From: an uncultured Ligilactobacillus sp. | Lineage (GTDB): Bacteria > Bacillota > Bacilli > Lactobacillales > Lactobacillaceae | Direction: 5' to 3' | Assembly: GCA_934215475.1 (NCBI GenBank) | Contig: CAKPZY010000041.1 | Coordinates: forward strand, 1 to 15,390 | Length of the DNA stretch: 15,390 nt | Position numbers and translations under genes: made by a program | Notes under the pieces: model-generated | Told to the model about the DNA's origin: nothing | Database searches by the model: none | What the model saw: only the letters and a program-made list of their open reading frames with translations | Part shown: piece by piece, positions 7,009 through 13,972 of the stretch | How positions within the stretch are numbered: the first letter of the stretch is position 1 | Layout of the letters: each line of letters starts with the position of its first letter

Positions 7009-8186
7009 TACTGATTTCCTTCTCCTTCAAGCATTTTTTCTTTTATCTGCGGGATCAATAACATTGAGGCAGCCCCAATTATCAATGAAATCATAAAGGT
7101 CGCAAAAATTGCGGTCATAGTAATTTGCTGATCGATCAAAATCCCGACCAACAGGGGACCAATGACCGCACCAATACGGCCAATTCCTTCGGCAATTCCA
7201 GTCATCGTTCCCCGAATTTCAGTTTCGTAAAGACTTGGGGTAATTGCAATGATGGTCCCATAAGCGCCCAAATTGAAAAATGATAATACACAACCGCACA
7301 AAACGATGGCCAGCGGTCTTTCTGCCATTCCAAACAACACAGCACCAACCGCTGTGCCCAGCATATAAATGATAAAAATATACCGCAGATCGATCTTTTT
7401 GGCTAACCAAGCTGCCGTAAAGTATCCGGGCAACTGATCCACGATAATGATCACCGAATATCCAAAACTATCCACGATGCTGTTGCCTTTGCTAGCCATG
7501 ATCCCCGGCAGCCACATAAACATGCCATAATAACTAAACATTACCATAAACCAAGAGAGCCATAACATGATCGTTTTGAAATTCAAAAACTCGACAAGTT
7601 GAAATGACTTATGTTTCTTGACTTGCGGTTGTCTGATCTCGGGAACGTGTTTCCGAACGACAATAGCAAAGAACGCACTGATCGCAGTGATGATCAACAA
7701 TCCCCGCCAGCTAAGCACCCCGCTTAAAACAAAAGATAAGAAAGAAGCCACTAACCAGCCAAGGGCCCAAAAAGCATCTGCCAAGATCAGCATCTGTGAG
7801 CGCCTCTTACCATGATAAAGATCTGATACATACGTCGCAGCCACCGGCAATTCTCCGCCTAAGCCCATTCCAACGAAAAACCTAATGATTACAAATGGGT
7901 AAAACCCCGAGGCAAAAGCCAAAATAAAATTGCCTAATGAAAATAGGACAAGTGTCAGCATTAATGTGTTTTTACGTCCGATCCTGTCAGCAAGATACCC
8001 AAACAAAAATCCACCGCAGATCATTCCAATCGTACTGATCGAGCTGATCAGGCCTGTCTGAGAATTTGTGAGCGTCCATTCTTGATGAACGATTGGCATA
8101 ATAAATGACAGCAACCCCACATCCATGGCATCAAATAACCACGCTGTGCCAATAATTCCAAAGATAAATCCTTTTTTTCTCTCCAC
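7008..8186 (-). CDS. niaP: MFS transporter, NiaP-like (niacin or related pyridine carboxylate uptake)
   Basis: The 392-residue protein has twelve predicted membrane spans and the major facilitator motif GYLADRIGRK (63-72). The N-terminal GTAWLFDAMDVGLLSFI (13-29) and GMGLGGELPVAATYVSD (106-122) closely resemble what I recall of the Bacillus niacin transporter NiaP (YceI). It would import nicotinate, nicotinamide or a related acid across the cell membrane. The start codon is GTG, with GGAAGGA about 7 nt before it. It heads a two-gene operon with nadC, which it overlaps by one base. The partner enzyme uses quinolinate, so the transporter may have that specificity rather than nicotinate; this is inference. 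A TTGACT-N16-TATAGT promoter lies upstream. Confidence 0.85.
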   Translation of the reverse strand: MERKKGFIFGIIGTAWLFDAMDVGLLSFIMPIVHQEWTLTNSQTGLISSISTIGMICGGFLFGYLADRIGRKNTLMLTLVLFSLGNFILAFASGFYPFVIIRFFVGMGLGGELPVAATYVSDLYHGKRRSQMLILADAFWALGWLVASFLSFVLSGVLSWRGLLIITAISAFFAIVVRKHVPEIRQPQVKKHKSFQLVEFLNFKTIMLWLSWFMVMFSYYGMFMWLPGIMASKGNSIVDSFGYSVIIIVDQLPGYFTAAWLAKKIDLRYIFIIYMLGTAVGAVLFGMAERPLAIVLCGCVLSFFNLGAYGTIIAITPSLYETEIRGTMTGIAEGIGRIGAVIGPLLVGILIDQQITMTAIFATFMISLIIGAASMLLIPQIKEKMLEGEGNQ

Positions 8187-8233
8187 TTTTTTCGTCCTTC
8201 CAATAAAAGTATTATGTACTTATATTGTTTACT

Positions 8234-8261
8234 ACTATATGCTATTTTAAAATTTAGTCAA
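8234..8261 (-). promoter_or_regulatory. Sigma-A promoter of the niaP-nadC operon
   Basis: On the minus strand TTGACT (8256-8261, 5 of 6) is followed after 16 nt by TATAGT (8234-8239, 5 of 6). The start point would be near 8227, giving a leader of about 40 nt before the GTG. That leader is AT-rich and would be the place to look for a niacin-repressor (NiaR-type) site; I could not recognise one by eye. Confidence 0.65.
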
Positions 8262-8365
8262 GGAATATTTATAAAATAATTTAAGCGCCGCTCAATAAAG
8301 TCCGTATAACTGCCTTTGTTGGCCGGTGTGCTTAATGGTCGTCACAAATTAAAACTGCTACTCTT

Positions 8366-8891
8366 TTGGATGATGAAAATTATTCACCAAAATCGAAACG
8401 GATTTCTTCTCAATCATTCAGAAATAGACGTATACTATTCACGATATATGCATTTCAAGGTATAACACTGGTAAAGTTATGGTTTCTTGGAAAATTTTTA
8501 GCTGATGGAACATATATCAGAAGGCACAATTTTTGTCACCGTATGATCAACAATTTGGTATTTAAAATCAGAAACGTTCAGCGGACTAAGAATGGAAAAC
8601 AGAACTGTAAATTAAGCTTTTGTCATTGATATACATGGACCAAATAATGGTTCCGAGTCAACAATCAATGCTAAATTTTTTAACCACACCAAAGAAATTG
8701 ATCAAGAAAGATCTGTGGTAGCGTGATGTAACGTTGGTTCAATATTAGAAATATTGCCAACTATGAGTGCATTCAATGATTCAGTCGATAAGCTTGCCGA
8801 TATTATGGTAAAAATTAGTCAGAAAAATACTAGTCATTTTAAACTCTCGAGTCATTTTAATCAAAAAAATGATGGATCCGATGGGATATAG
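8366..8891 (+). pseudogene. Probable decayed plus-strand gene, family not recognised
   Basis: Two overlapping open frames on the plus strand look like parts of one broken gene. The first runs from a TTG at 8366 to a TGA at 8627-8629 (87 codons). The second, in another frame, is open from 8616 to a TAG at 8889-8891 with one in-frame TGA at 8724-8726, and reads like protein (for instance SILEILPTMSAFNDSVDKL). A clear terminator follows 48 nt later. No good ribosome binding site precedes the first part. I do not recognise the family. It could also be chance open sequence in AT-rich DNA. Confidence 0.3.
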
Positions 8892-8938
8892 ATTTTTTAT
8901 TTCGGAAGATAAAAAGTGTTTTTAAAAGCTTAAACAAC

Positions 8939-8966
8939 GGCTTGTTGGTAAAGACAAGTCTTTTTT
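8939..8966 (+). terminator. Rho-independent terminator (orphan)
   Basis: GGCTTGT (8939-8945) pairs with ACAAGTC (8954-8960), with one G-T pair, around an 8-nt loop and is followed by TTTTTT (8961-8966). It points in the plus direction and has no intact gene before it, which supports a decayed gene upstream. Confidence 0.65.
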
Positions 8967-9244
8967 AGAATGATTTATTATTAACACCTGTAAATCAAAA
9001 CATCTCACTGGTCAGGGATTCTGATAGACTGAAAATTGATGTGTCTGTCGTTGGAAGGACTTGAAAGTTTATCTTTCAACCATCATATTCTCTTTACTAC
9101 CACCACTGGCAAGTGATAGTATTCAAGTAACCTTATTTAATAATATTTGATTAAAGGAAAAACATACGTAAAACATAAAAGGAAGATAATTGTGATGCAC
9201 TGTTATTGTTGTCGTTTTTTCAGAATATATAAAGGCATTAAAAC

Positions 9245-9289
9245 ATGAAGGATAAAATATTACTGATGTTCAATTATGGAGTCATATAA
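9245..9289 (+). CDS. Possible 14-codon leader ORF before the kinase gene
   Basis: An ATG at 9245, 9 nt after AAAGG, opens a 14-residue frame (MKDKILLMFNYGVI) whose TAA ends one base before the kinase ATG at 9291. The kinase ribosome binding site GGAG (9278-9281) lies inside it. Its KDKILLM matches WNKILLI at the start of the kinase, and the DNA is alike (ATAA.ATATTACT.AT). It may be a relic of a partial duplication, or a leader that couples translation. Expression is not shown. Confidence 0.3.
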   Translation: MKDKILLMFNYGVI

Positions 9290-9290
9290 T

Positions 9291-10136
9291 ATGAAGATGT
9301 GGAATAAGATATTACTTATAGAGGATTTTTCTGCGTTAGGCGGCATCTCCATGACTACTGCTCTATCGGTTTTTAATGCATTGGGAATAAGGTTTGCCAG
9401 TATTCCGACACAATTATTGTCAACGCAAACAGAGGGGTTTGGGACACCACACACTCTAAAACTTCCAGCTTTTCTTAAAAGAACATTGGAACACTGGAAA
9501 GAGATCGACGAAACAGATTTCTCAACTGCCTTGGTCGGCTATGTCGGTAGCGCGCACTCATGCACATTGATCCGACAGCAGCTGGATAAATGCAAACCAA
9601 GAAATGTAATTATCGATCCCGCCATGGCGGATAATGGTCAGCTCTACCCATCATTAAAACAAGGCTACATAAGTTCTGTGAAAAAGTTAGGGGCACAAGC
9701 GACTATTCTGACCCCAAATACAACTGAACTAAGTTTATTATCTGGCGCTAGCTGGGACTCAGATCCGTCAGATACAGATATTTTACAGGCAATGCGAAAA
9801 ATATCTGCTGGTTATGAAAGAAAGCCCAAAGTGGTAGTGACAGACTTAAGAAGAAGTGGCTACATCTATTGTTGTTGGAAACAAGACGGTCAACTTAAAA
9901 TGTACGGCAAAAGTTTGGTACGAGGACACTTTTACGGAGCTGGTGATTTATTTGCTGCAGCCTTAACAGGTTTTATCCACCTCAATTATCCATTAGAGTC
10001 CGCTATTAAAAATGCTTTTGATGCAACGTATATTGCAATTTTGGAAACAAGCAATGAGGACCCAGTCGAGTACAAGTACGGCTTGAATTTGAAAAGTTCA
10101 TTGGCCTTCTTAACCCAGGCAGACACCTCACACTAA
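9291..10136 (+). CDS. pdxK: Pyridoxal/pyridoxamine kinase-type protein (ribokinase superfamily)
   Basis: The cytoplasmic kinase would phosphorylate vitamin B6 forms (pyridoxal, pyridoxamine, pyridoxine) with ATP. The start at 9291 is chosen because GGAG lies 9 nt upstream; the alternative ATG at 9276 has no ribosome binding site. The 281 residues show the B6-kinase N-terminus (EDFSALGGISMTTALSVFNALG, about 11-32, and IPTQLLSTQTEGFGTP, 38-53). They also show IDPAMADNGQLY (108-119, matching DPVMGDxGxLY), TPNTTELSLLSG (141-152) and the anion-hole motif GAGDLF (216-221) with Asp219 as base. It is 15 nt from an ECF S component, consistent with uptake and trapping of B6. An HMP kinase (ThiD) role is less likely, since no TPP riboswitch or thiamine gene is seen. 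Confidence 0.85.
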   Translation: MKMWNKILLIEDFSALGGISMTTALSVFNALGIRFASIPTQLLSTQTEGFGTPHTLKLPAFLKRTLEHWKEIDETDFSTALVGYVGSAHSCTLIRQQLDKCKPRNVIIDPAMADNGQLYPSLKQGYISSVKKLGAQATILTPNTTELSLLSGASWDSDPSDTDILQAMRKISAGYERKPKVVVTDLRRSGYIYCCWKQDGQLKMYGKSLVRGHFYGAGDLFAAALTGFIHLNYPLESAIKNAFDATYIAILETSNEDPVEYKYGLNLKSSLAFLTQADTSH

Positions 10137-10151
10137 TTTGGAGCAAAAATT

Positions 10152-10673
10152 ATGATAGAAAAAAGTAAAACTAAATTCACATTAAAACAATTAATTTTTT
10201 TAGCACTTTTAACGGCCATTAATGTTGTAGTCAGTAGATTATTCATTATTCCTGTACCAATGACACACGGAAACATTAACTTCTGCGATGCAGGAATATT
10301 TATTGTTGCGCTAATATTCGGCACAAGTGCAGGTGCTGTTGTGGGCGGACTTTCCGGCTTTATGCTGGATCTGTTTTCAGGATATGGGCAATATATGCTT
10401 TTTTCGTTGCTAGTGCACGGACTAGAGGGAGCTTTGGTCGGAGTGACAGTAAAATATTTGCCAATTAAAGGCACCCTGCTCAAAAATATTCTGGCAATGT
10501 CGGTCGGTATAATAATCATGGTCCTCGGATATTTTGCGGTCGATTCTATTTTATACACTCTTTCCGCTGGTGCCATTGGGACTTTGACTAATACATTTCA
10601 AGGAGTTGCAGGTGCGGTGATTGCCTTGCTGATCATTCCGGCTGTGAAAAGAATTATTGCCGGAATACGCTAA
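10152..10673 (+). CDS. ECF transporter S component, probably for vitamin B6 (PdxU2/HmpT-like)
   Basis: The 173-residue membrane protein has about six hydrophobic spans and is the substrate-binding subunit of an energy-coupling factor transporter, which pairs with a shared EcfT and two EcfA ATPases encoded elsewhere. The ALLTA sequence (18-22) in the first span is the AxxxA signature that contacts EcfT. Conserved-looking loops are PVPMTHGNINFCDAGIF (35-51) and GGLSGFMLDLFSGYGQY (65-81). The ATG is preceded by TTGGAG with an 8-nt gap. It is co-transcribed with the kinase. Pyridoxine and related compounds are inferred from that neighbour; hydroxymethylpyrimidine is the main alternative, as related S components have been labelled HmpT. 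Confidence 0.85.
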   Translation: MIEKSKTKFTLKQLIFLALLTAINVVVSRLFIIPVPMTHGNINFCDAGIFIVALIFGTSAGAVVGGLSGFMLDLFSGYGQYMLFSLLVHGLEGALVGVTVKYLPIKGTLLKNILAMSVGIIIMVLGYFAVDSILYTLSAGAIGTLTNTFQGVAGAVIALLIIPAVKRIIAGIR

Positions 10674-10765
10674 AGAGATTTCAAGCGATGTTGAAGTGGA
10701 ATATGTAAATAATTGAAATAATTGCAAATTTTCCTTAACGTCACCAAATTATCAATCACACTTAA

Positions 10766-10797
10766 ACCACATCATTTAACAATGGTGCGGTTTTTTA
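10766..10797 (+). terminator. Rho-independent terminator of the B6 kinase/S component operon
   Basis: ACCACATCATT (10766-10776) pairs with AATGGTGCGGT (10781-10791), with one mismatch and one G-T pair, around a 4-nt TAAC loop. A T-rich run follows. It lies 93 nt after the S component stop codon. Confidence 0.8.
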
Positions 10798-10906
10798 TTA
10801 ATGAAAGCTAACCAGTTAAAAATCATAGGTTCTATTAACATGTTTCCTTTTTATTTATTAGAATAAAATTAGCAAAATGGTATTTATCTGTCGCGCCCCA
10901 AAAACC

Positions 10907-10935
10907 TTGTAAGACAAAAGTCTGGGTAGTATACT
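10907..10935 (+). promoter_or_regulatory. Sigma-A promoter of the oppA-like gene
   Basis: TTGTAA (10907-10912, 4 of 6) is followed after 17 nt by TATACT (10930-10935, 5 of 6). Transcription would begin near 10942, giving a leader of about 45 nt with TAAGGAGG before the ATG at 10987. Confidence 0.65.
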
Positions 10936-10953
10936 CTCCTCAATGAGAATACT
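10928..10953 (+). promoter_or_regulatory. Inverted repeat overlapping the oppA -10 and start point, probable operator
   Basis: AGTATACTC (10928-10936) and GAGAATACT (10945-10953) are inverted repeats with 8 of 9 matching positions and an 8-bp spacer. The site covers the -10 element and the predicted start point, as expected for a repressor site. The protein that binds it is unknown. Confidence 0.45.
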
Positions 10954-10986
10954 TTAATCTTAACCCCACATAAGGAGGCACTGTGT

Positions 10987-12624
10987 ATGAGACAAAGACG
11001 ATCCACAATAATAAATTCAGCACTATTACTAATAGCTTTATTTTCTGGTGCTTTTTTATTTGAGAATAAAGCCATAGCTAAAAGCAGCAACCAAAAAATC
11101 TCACTTTATGCCGACACTGAAATTTCTACATTAGATGCATCCAAAATAACTGAACGAAATTCATTTATACAAATGGATAACTTTGGAGAAGGTTTATATA
11201 CTTATGACAAGAATGGCAAACCACATAAAGCATTAGCGACAAAAGTAAAGCTCTCAAAAGATAAGAAGACATATACTATCAACATGCGCAAAAATACCAA
11301 GTGGAGCAATGGCGCACAAGTAACCGCTAAAGACTTTGTTTATTCCTGGCAACGCGCAGTCGACCCGGCTACACAAGGTGAGTATGCCTATTTATTTGAA
11401 AATATCGAAAACACAAAAGATGTAGCCAATGGAAAGAAAAAGCCAAGCACTTTGGGAGTAAAAGCAACAGGAAAATATCAGCTAAAAGTAAAACTGGTAA
11501 AGCCGCAACAGTATTTCAAGATGATTTTGGCACGTGAGACACTGTTTCCGTTAAATCAAAAATTTGTGGAAAAATACGGTAAATCATACGGAACTTCTTC
11601 CAAAAAGACATTATATAATGGCCCTTTTGTTAGTTCAGGATGGACAGGAACCAGCTTGCACTGGAAACTAAAAAGGAATCCTTATTACTGGGACAAAAAG
11701 CACGTAAAACTGCGGCAAATTAAATACTCAGTCATCAAAGAACCATCTACGGCTTATAATTTGTATCAAACTCATAAACTTGATCAAATCTCATTAGTTG
11801 GAGAACAAGCTAAGCAATTAGCCGGAAATAAAGACATAGTACAACGCCAACTGGCAGCAACAAATTATCTAGAATACAATTTAAAGAATAATTCTGGCCT
11901 GGAAAATGTTAACATCAGGCGTGCTATCTCATTAGCTATAAATAGAAAGCAAATTGCGAACCGCATCTTACAAAATGGATCGAAACCTGCTTCAAACTTT
12001 GTCCCACGCAGGGTAGCTTATAATCCCAAAACTAAAGAAGACTTTTACAAAGAAGGGATCGTCGCAAATACCGCCTCATACCATAAAAAGCTAGCTCAAA
12101 AATTATTTAAGCGTGGACTGAAACAAATTGGCAAAAAGCACCTTAACTTACGCTTAATTACTTCAGATACAGACACTTCCAAACAGGTTGCAGATTTCTT
12201 ACAAAGTCAGCTGGAAACTAATTTACCGCAGTTAGATATTTCTTTGCGCAAAGTCCCAGCTAATAACCGCATTAGTTCTGTCAATAAGGGCGATTTTGAC
12301 ATCGACTATACAGGCTGGTCGGCAGACTTTGCTGATCCATATACCTTCTTGCAGATCTTTCCGACGAATAGCGCACAAAATAATACGGGATGGTCTAATA
12401 AAGAATATGACCAGGCAATAGATGATTCATTAAATAAAAATGCCGGCAATAAAGACAAAAGATGGGCTGATTTGATCACCGCCGAAAAAGTTCTTATGAA
12501 AGCTCAAGGTGTCACACCCCTCTTTCAGTTAAACAATGAAGACTTAGTTAATCCTAAGTTGAAGGGTGTCAGCTATGATCGAATCAATGGACACTATATC
12601 TATAAAAAGGCTTATTTAAAATAG
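10987..12624 (+). CDS. OppA-family extracellular peptide-binding protein without lipobox cysteine
   Basis: The 545-residue protein belongs to the SBP_bac_5 (OppA/DppA) family that binds oligopeptides outside the membrane for an ABC importer. A basic, hydrophobic signal peptide (about 1-33, possible cleavage after AIA) comes first, then the binding domain. Family landmarks include NFGEGLYTYD (64-73), KWSNGAQVTAKDFVYSWQRA (about 104-123), NPYYWDKK and NIRRAISLAINRKQI near residue 320. Most Gram-positive OppA proteins are lipoproteins, but this one has no cysteine at all, so it cannot be lipidated. LFSGA stands where a lipobox might be. It is lysine-rich. No permease or ATPase gene adjoins it. 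It could be a secreted or wall-bound binding protein, or depend on an Opp system encoded elsewhere. The ATG has TAAGGAGG upstream. Confidence 0.9.
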   Translation: MRQRRSTIINSALLLIALFSGAFLFENKAIAKSSNQKISLYADTEISTLDASKITERNSFIQMDNFGEGLYTYDKNGKPHKALATKVKLSKDKKTYTINMRKNTKWSNGAQVTAKDFVYSWQRAVDPATQGEYAYLFENIENTKDVANGKKKPSTLGVKATGKYQLKVKLVKPQQYFKMILARETLFPLNQKFVEKYGKSYGTSSKKTLYNGPFVSSGWTGTSLHWKLKRNPYYWDKKHVKLRQIKYSVIKEPSTAYNLYQTHKLDQISLVGEQAKQLAGNKDIVQRQLAATNYLEYNLKNNSGLENVNIRRAISLAINRKQIANRILQNGSKPASNFVPRRVAYNPKTKEDFYKEGIVANTASYHKKLAQKLFKRGLKQIGKKHLNLRLITSDTDTSKQVADFLQSQLETNLPQLDISLRKVPANNRISSVNKGDFDIDYTGWSADFADPYTFLQIFPTNSAQNNTGWSNKEYDQAIDDSLNKNAGNKDKRWADLITAEKVLMKAQGVTPLFQLNNEDLVNPKLKGVSYDRINGHYIYKKAYLK

Positions 12625-12647
12625 CTTTAAAATTGGCTAAAAAACAT

Positions 12648-12697
12648 ATTGGTCCTTGAAAGTTAACAATTGTGTCAACTTTCAAGGACCAATTTTT
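12648..12697. terminator. Bidirectional Rho-independent terminator between oppA-like gene and wzy-like gene
   Basis: Two perfect 17-bp arms (12648-12664 and 12677-12693) flank a 12-nt loop that itself contains ACAATTGT. TTTTT follows on the plus strand. On the minus strand the hairpin is followed by ATG and TTTTTT. The hairpin serves both convergent genes: it lies about 24 nt after the oppA stop and about 90 nt after the wzy-like stop. Confidence 0.85.
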
Positions 12698-12784
12698 GAG
12701 GTAAGAACTTATTCTTGTTGAGGTTTTAAGTAAAACAATATATGCACTATATAAATTATAAAAATAATTGACGAAACTTCTGCT

Positions 12785-13966
12785 TTAGTCAAACAAATTT
12801 TTTTGTACTTTCTCGTGCTCTTTCCCCGCAGAATTTTGTGTTAAATTACTTTTTGCAAATAGTACTAAAAGAACAAAATTGTACGACGGATCGATCAGAT
12901 GCTGGTCAAAGGCTGAACTGATTAAAACAAATGCCAAATAAAGGAGAAAAGCTTGAGCTTGGTATGATAGTAATTTCCACTGTAAGTACAAAATTCCCGC
13001 CAATATAAAAGCCGTAACAACAACCCCGAAGATCGTTAATAATTGGATGTAAGAAGAATCAATATAAAAATATTCGTGTTGTTTGACCGCAATATCACCA
13101 TTACCATTTTGCGGAATAAATTGTCCTAACCAGGTTGGCCCATATTTATGCAGGGCAATCCACCCATAATGAAGCCTACCGGACAAGAACTCATCAGCAT
13201 TAATAAGGATGGAGTTTTGAAAATTAAACAACCAGGCTGCCGCAACACTTAAACAAACGAACAGATCACTGAAAATATTAACACTCCGCAAACCAGCAGT
13301 TCCTATTCTCTTCTTGTGTGAATTATAAAAACCCACTAGCGCTAGGGATATCAATAAGAAGCAATCCAATCTAGCCTCTGTCAAATAAAATAATACTGCA
13401 CTTAGGCCACAAATGACCCATGACTCTACGTTTGTCAAACGCATTTTTCGCCACAAACAATAAGCCAGAAGCAGATAAAAAATACGCGCCCCAAAATCAG
13501 TTGGAGTCAAAAAGCCACAGGCATGGCGGACATTAAACTGTCCTGCTTGTACGCGATCGGGAATCATGCCTATCACTGCCAGGAACAAGGCCACAGTCGT
13601 TAGTATAGCGGAGATCAGCAACCATACTTTTACTATCTTGCTTAGCTGAACCTTATATGCTCCAAAAACAAAAATAGCATAATAAAAAAGGTCATAATAC
13701 TCTGCTTTATATCCACTTAAAAGAAAGAAAAATAAAATCACGGTTATTCCAAGTAGTTGTTTAAAAGAATGTCGGTCCAAAATGTAAATTTTAAGCAGCA
13801 CAAGCATCGAAAAAATTTGGGCTATGAACAACAATTGATGCAATGTTGAATCATTAGGGACAATTGTAGTCGAGCGCAAAAATAACGGGACCAGTAACCC
13901 AACTAAAGAAACCAGATAGACCCTTTCGTTTAAGTTTTTAAATAATGAAAAGCTGTTGTTTTTCAT
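12785..13966 (-). CDS. Polysaccharide polymerase-like membrane protein (Wzy family)
   Basis: The roughly 393-residue protein has about ten to twelve membrane spans and resembles the O-antigen/exopolysaccharide polymerases of lactic acid bacteria, which join lipid-linked repeat units outside the membrane. The family-like region is RHACGFLTPTDFGARIF (around residues 146-162) followed by further hydrophobic segments and a Thr-Glu-Ala-Arg-containing loop. The ATG at 13966 is preferred to the GTG at 13972 because GGTG with a 9-nt gap suits the ATG, whereas the GTG leaves too short a gap. It follows the glycosyltransferase by only a few bases, so the pair forms one operon. Such polymerases vary greatly in sequence, so the assignment rests on topology, the motif and the neighbour. 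Confidence 0.72.
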   Translation of the reverse strand: MKNNSFSLFKNLNERVYLVSLVGLLVPLFLRSTTIVPNDSTLHQLLFIAQIFSMLVLLKIYILDRHSFKQLLGITVILFFFLLSGYKAEYYDLFYYAIFVFGAYKVQLSKIVKVWLLISAILTTVALFLAVIGMIPDRVQAGQFNVRHACGFLTPTDFGARIFYLLLAYCLWRKMRLTNVESWVICGLSAVLFYLTEARLDCFLLISLALVGFYNSHKKRIGTAGLRSVNIFSDLFVCLSVAAAWLFNFQNSILINADEFLSGRLHYGWIALHKYGPTWLGQFIPQNGNGDIAVKQHEYFYIDSSYIQLLTIFGVVVTAFILAGILYLQWKLLSYQAQAFLLYLAFVLISSAFDQHLIDPSYNFVLLVLFAKSNLTQNSAGKEHEKVQKNLFD

Positions 13967-13972
13967 AGGCAC

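Larger units (their letters stand above)
8262..9244. other. About 1 kb without an intact gene
   Basis: The region is AT-rich. It contains a probable decayed gene and its terminator (listed separately). A perfect 7-bp inverted repeat, TTGAAAG-TTTAT-CTTTCAA, lies at 9061-9079. An 11-bp direct repeat AGTCATTTTAA occurs at 8832-8842 and 8850-8860. Upstream of the leader ORF there is a weak promoter-like pair, TTGTTG-N16-TATAAA, around 9207-9234. No TPP riboswitch or T-box motif was recognised. Confidence 0.5.
10674..10986. other. Intergenic region between ECF S component and oppA-like gene
   Basis: No gene is seen. It holds the terminator of the kinase operon and the promoter/operator of the peptide-binding protein gene, both listed separately. 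The remainder is AT-rich. Confidence 0.5.

Noticed and set aside
9061..9079. TTGAAAG-TTTAT-CTTTCAA hairpin as a terminator
   Set aside because: No T-run follows on either strand; it may be an operator or chance, so it is only described in the region entry.
9100..9290. A TPP riboswitch or T-box leader before the kinase operon
   Set aside because: Neither the TPP core (CTGAGA with its ACCTGA partner) nor a T-box sequence was found.
10133..10576. A 147-codon minus-strand frame opposite the ECF S component gene
   Set aside because: It is antisense to a gene with clear family motifs, has no start signals and reads as low-complexity shadow sequence.
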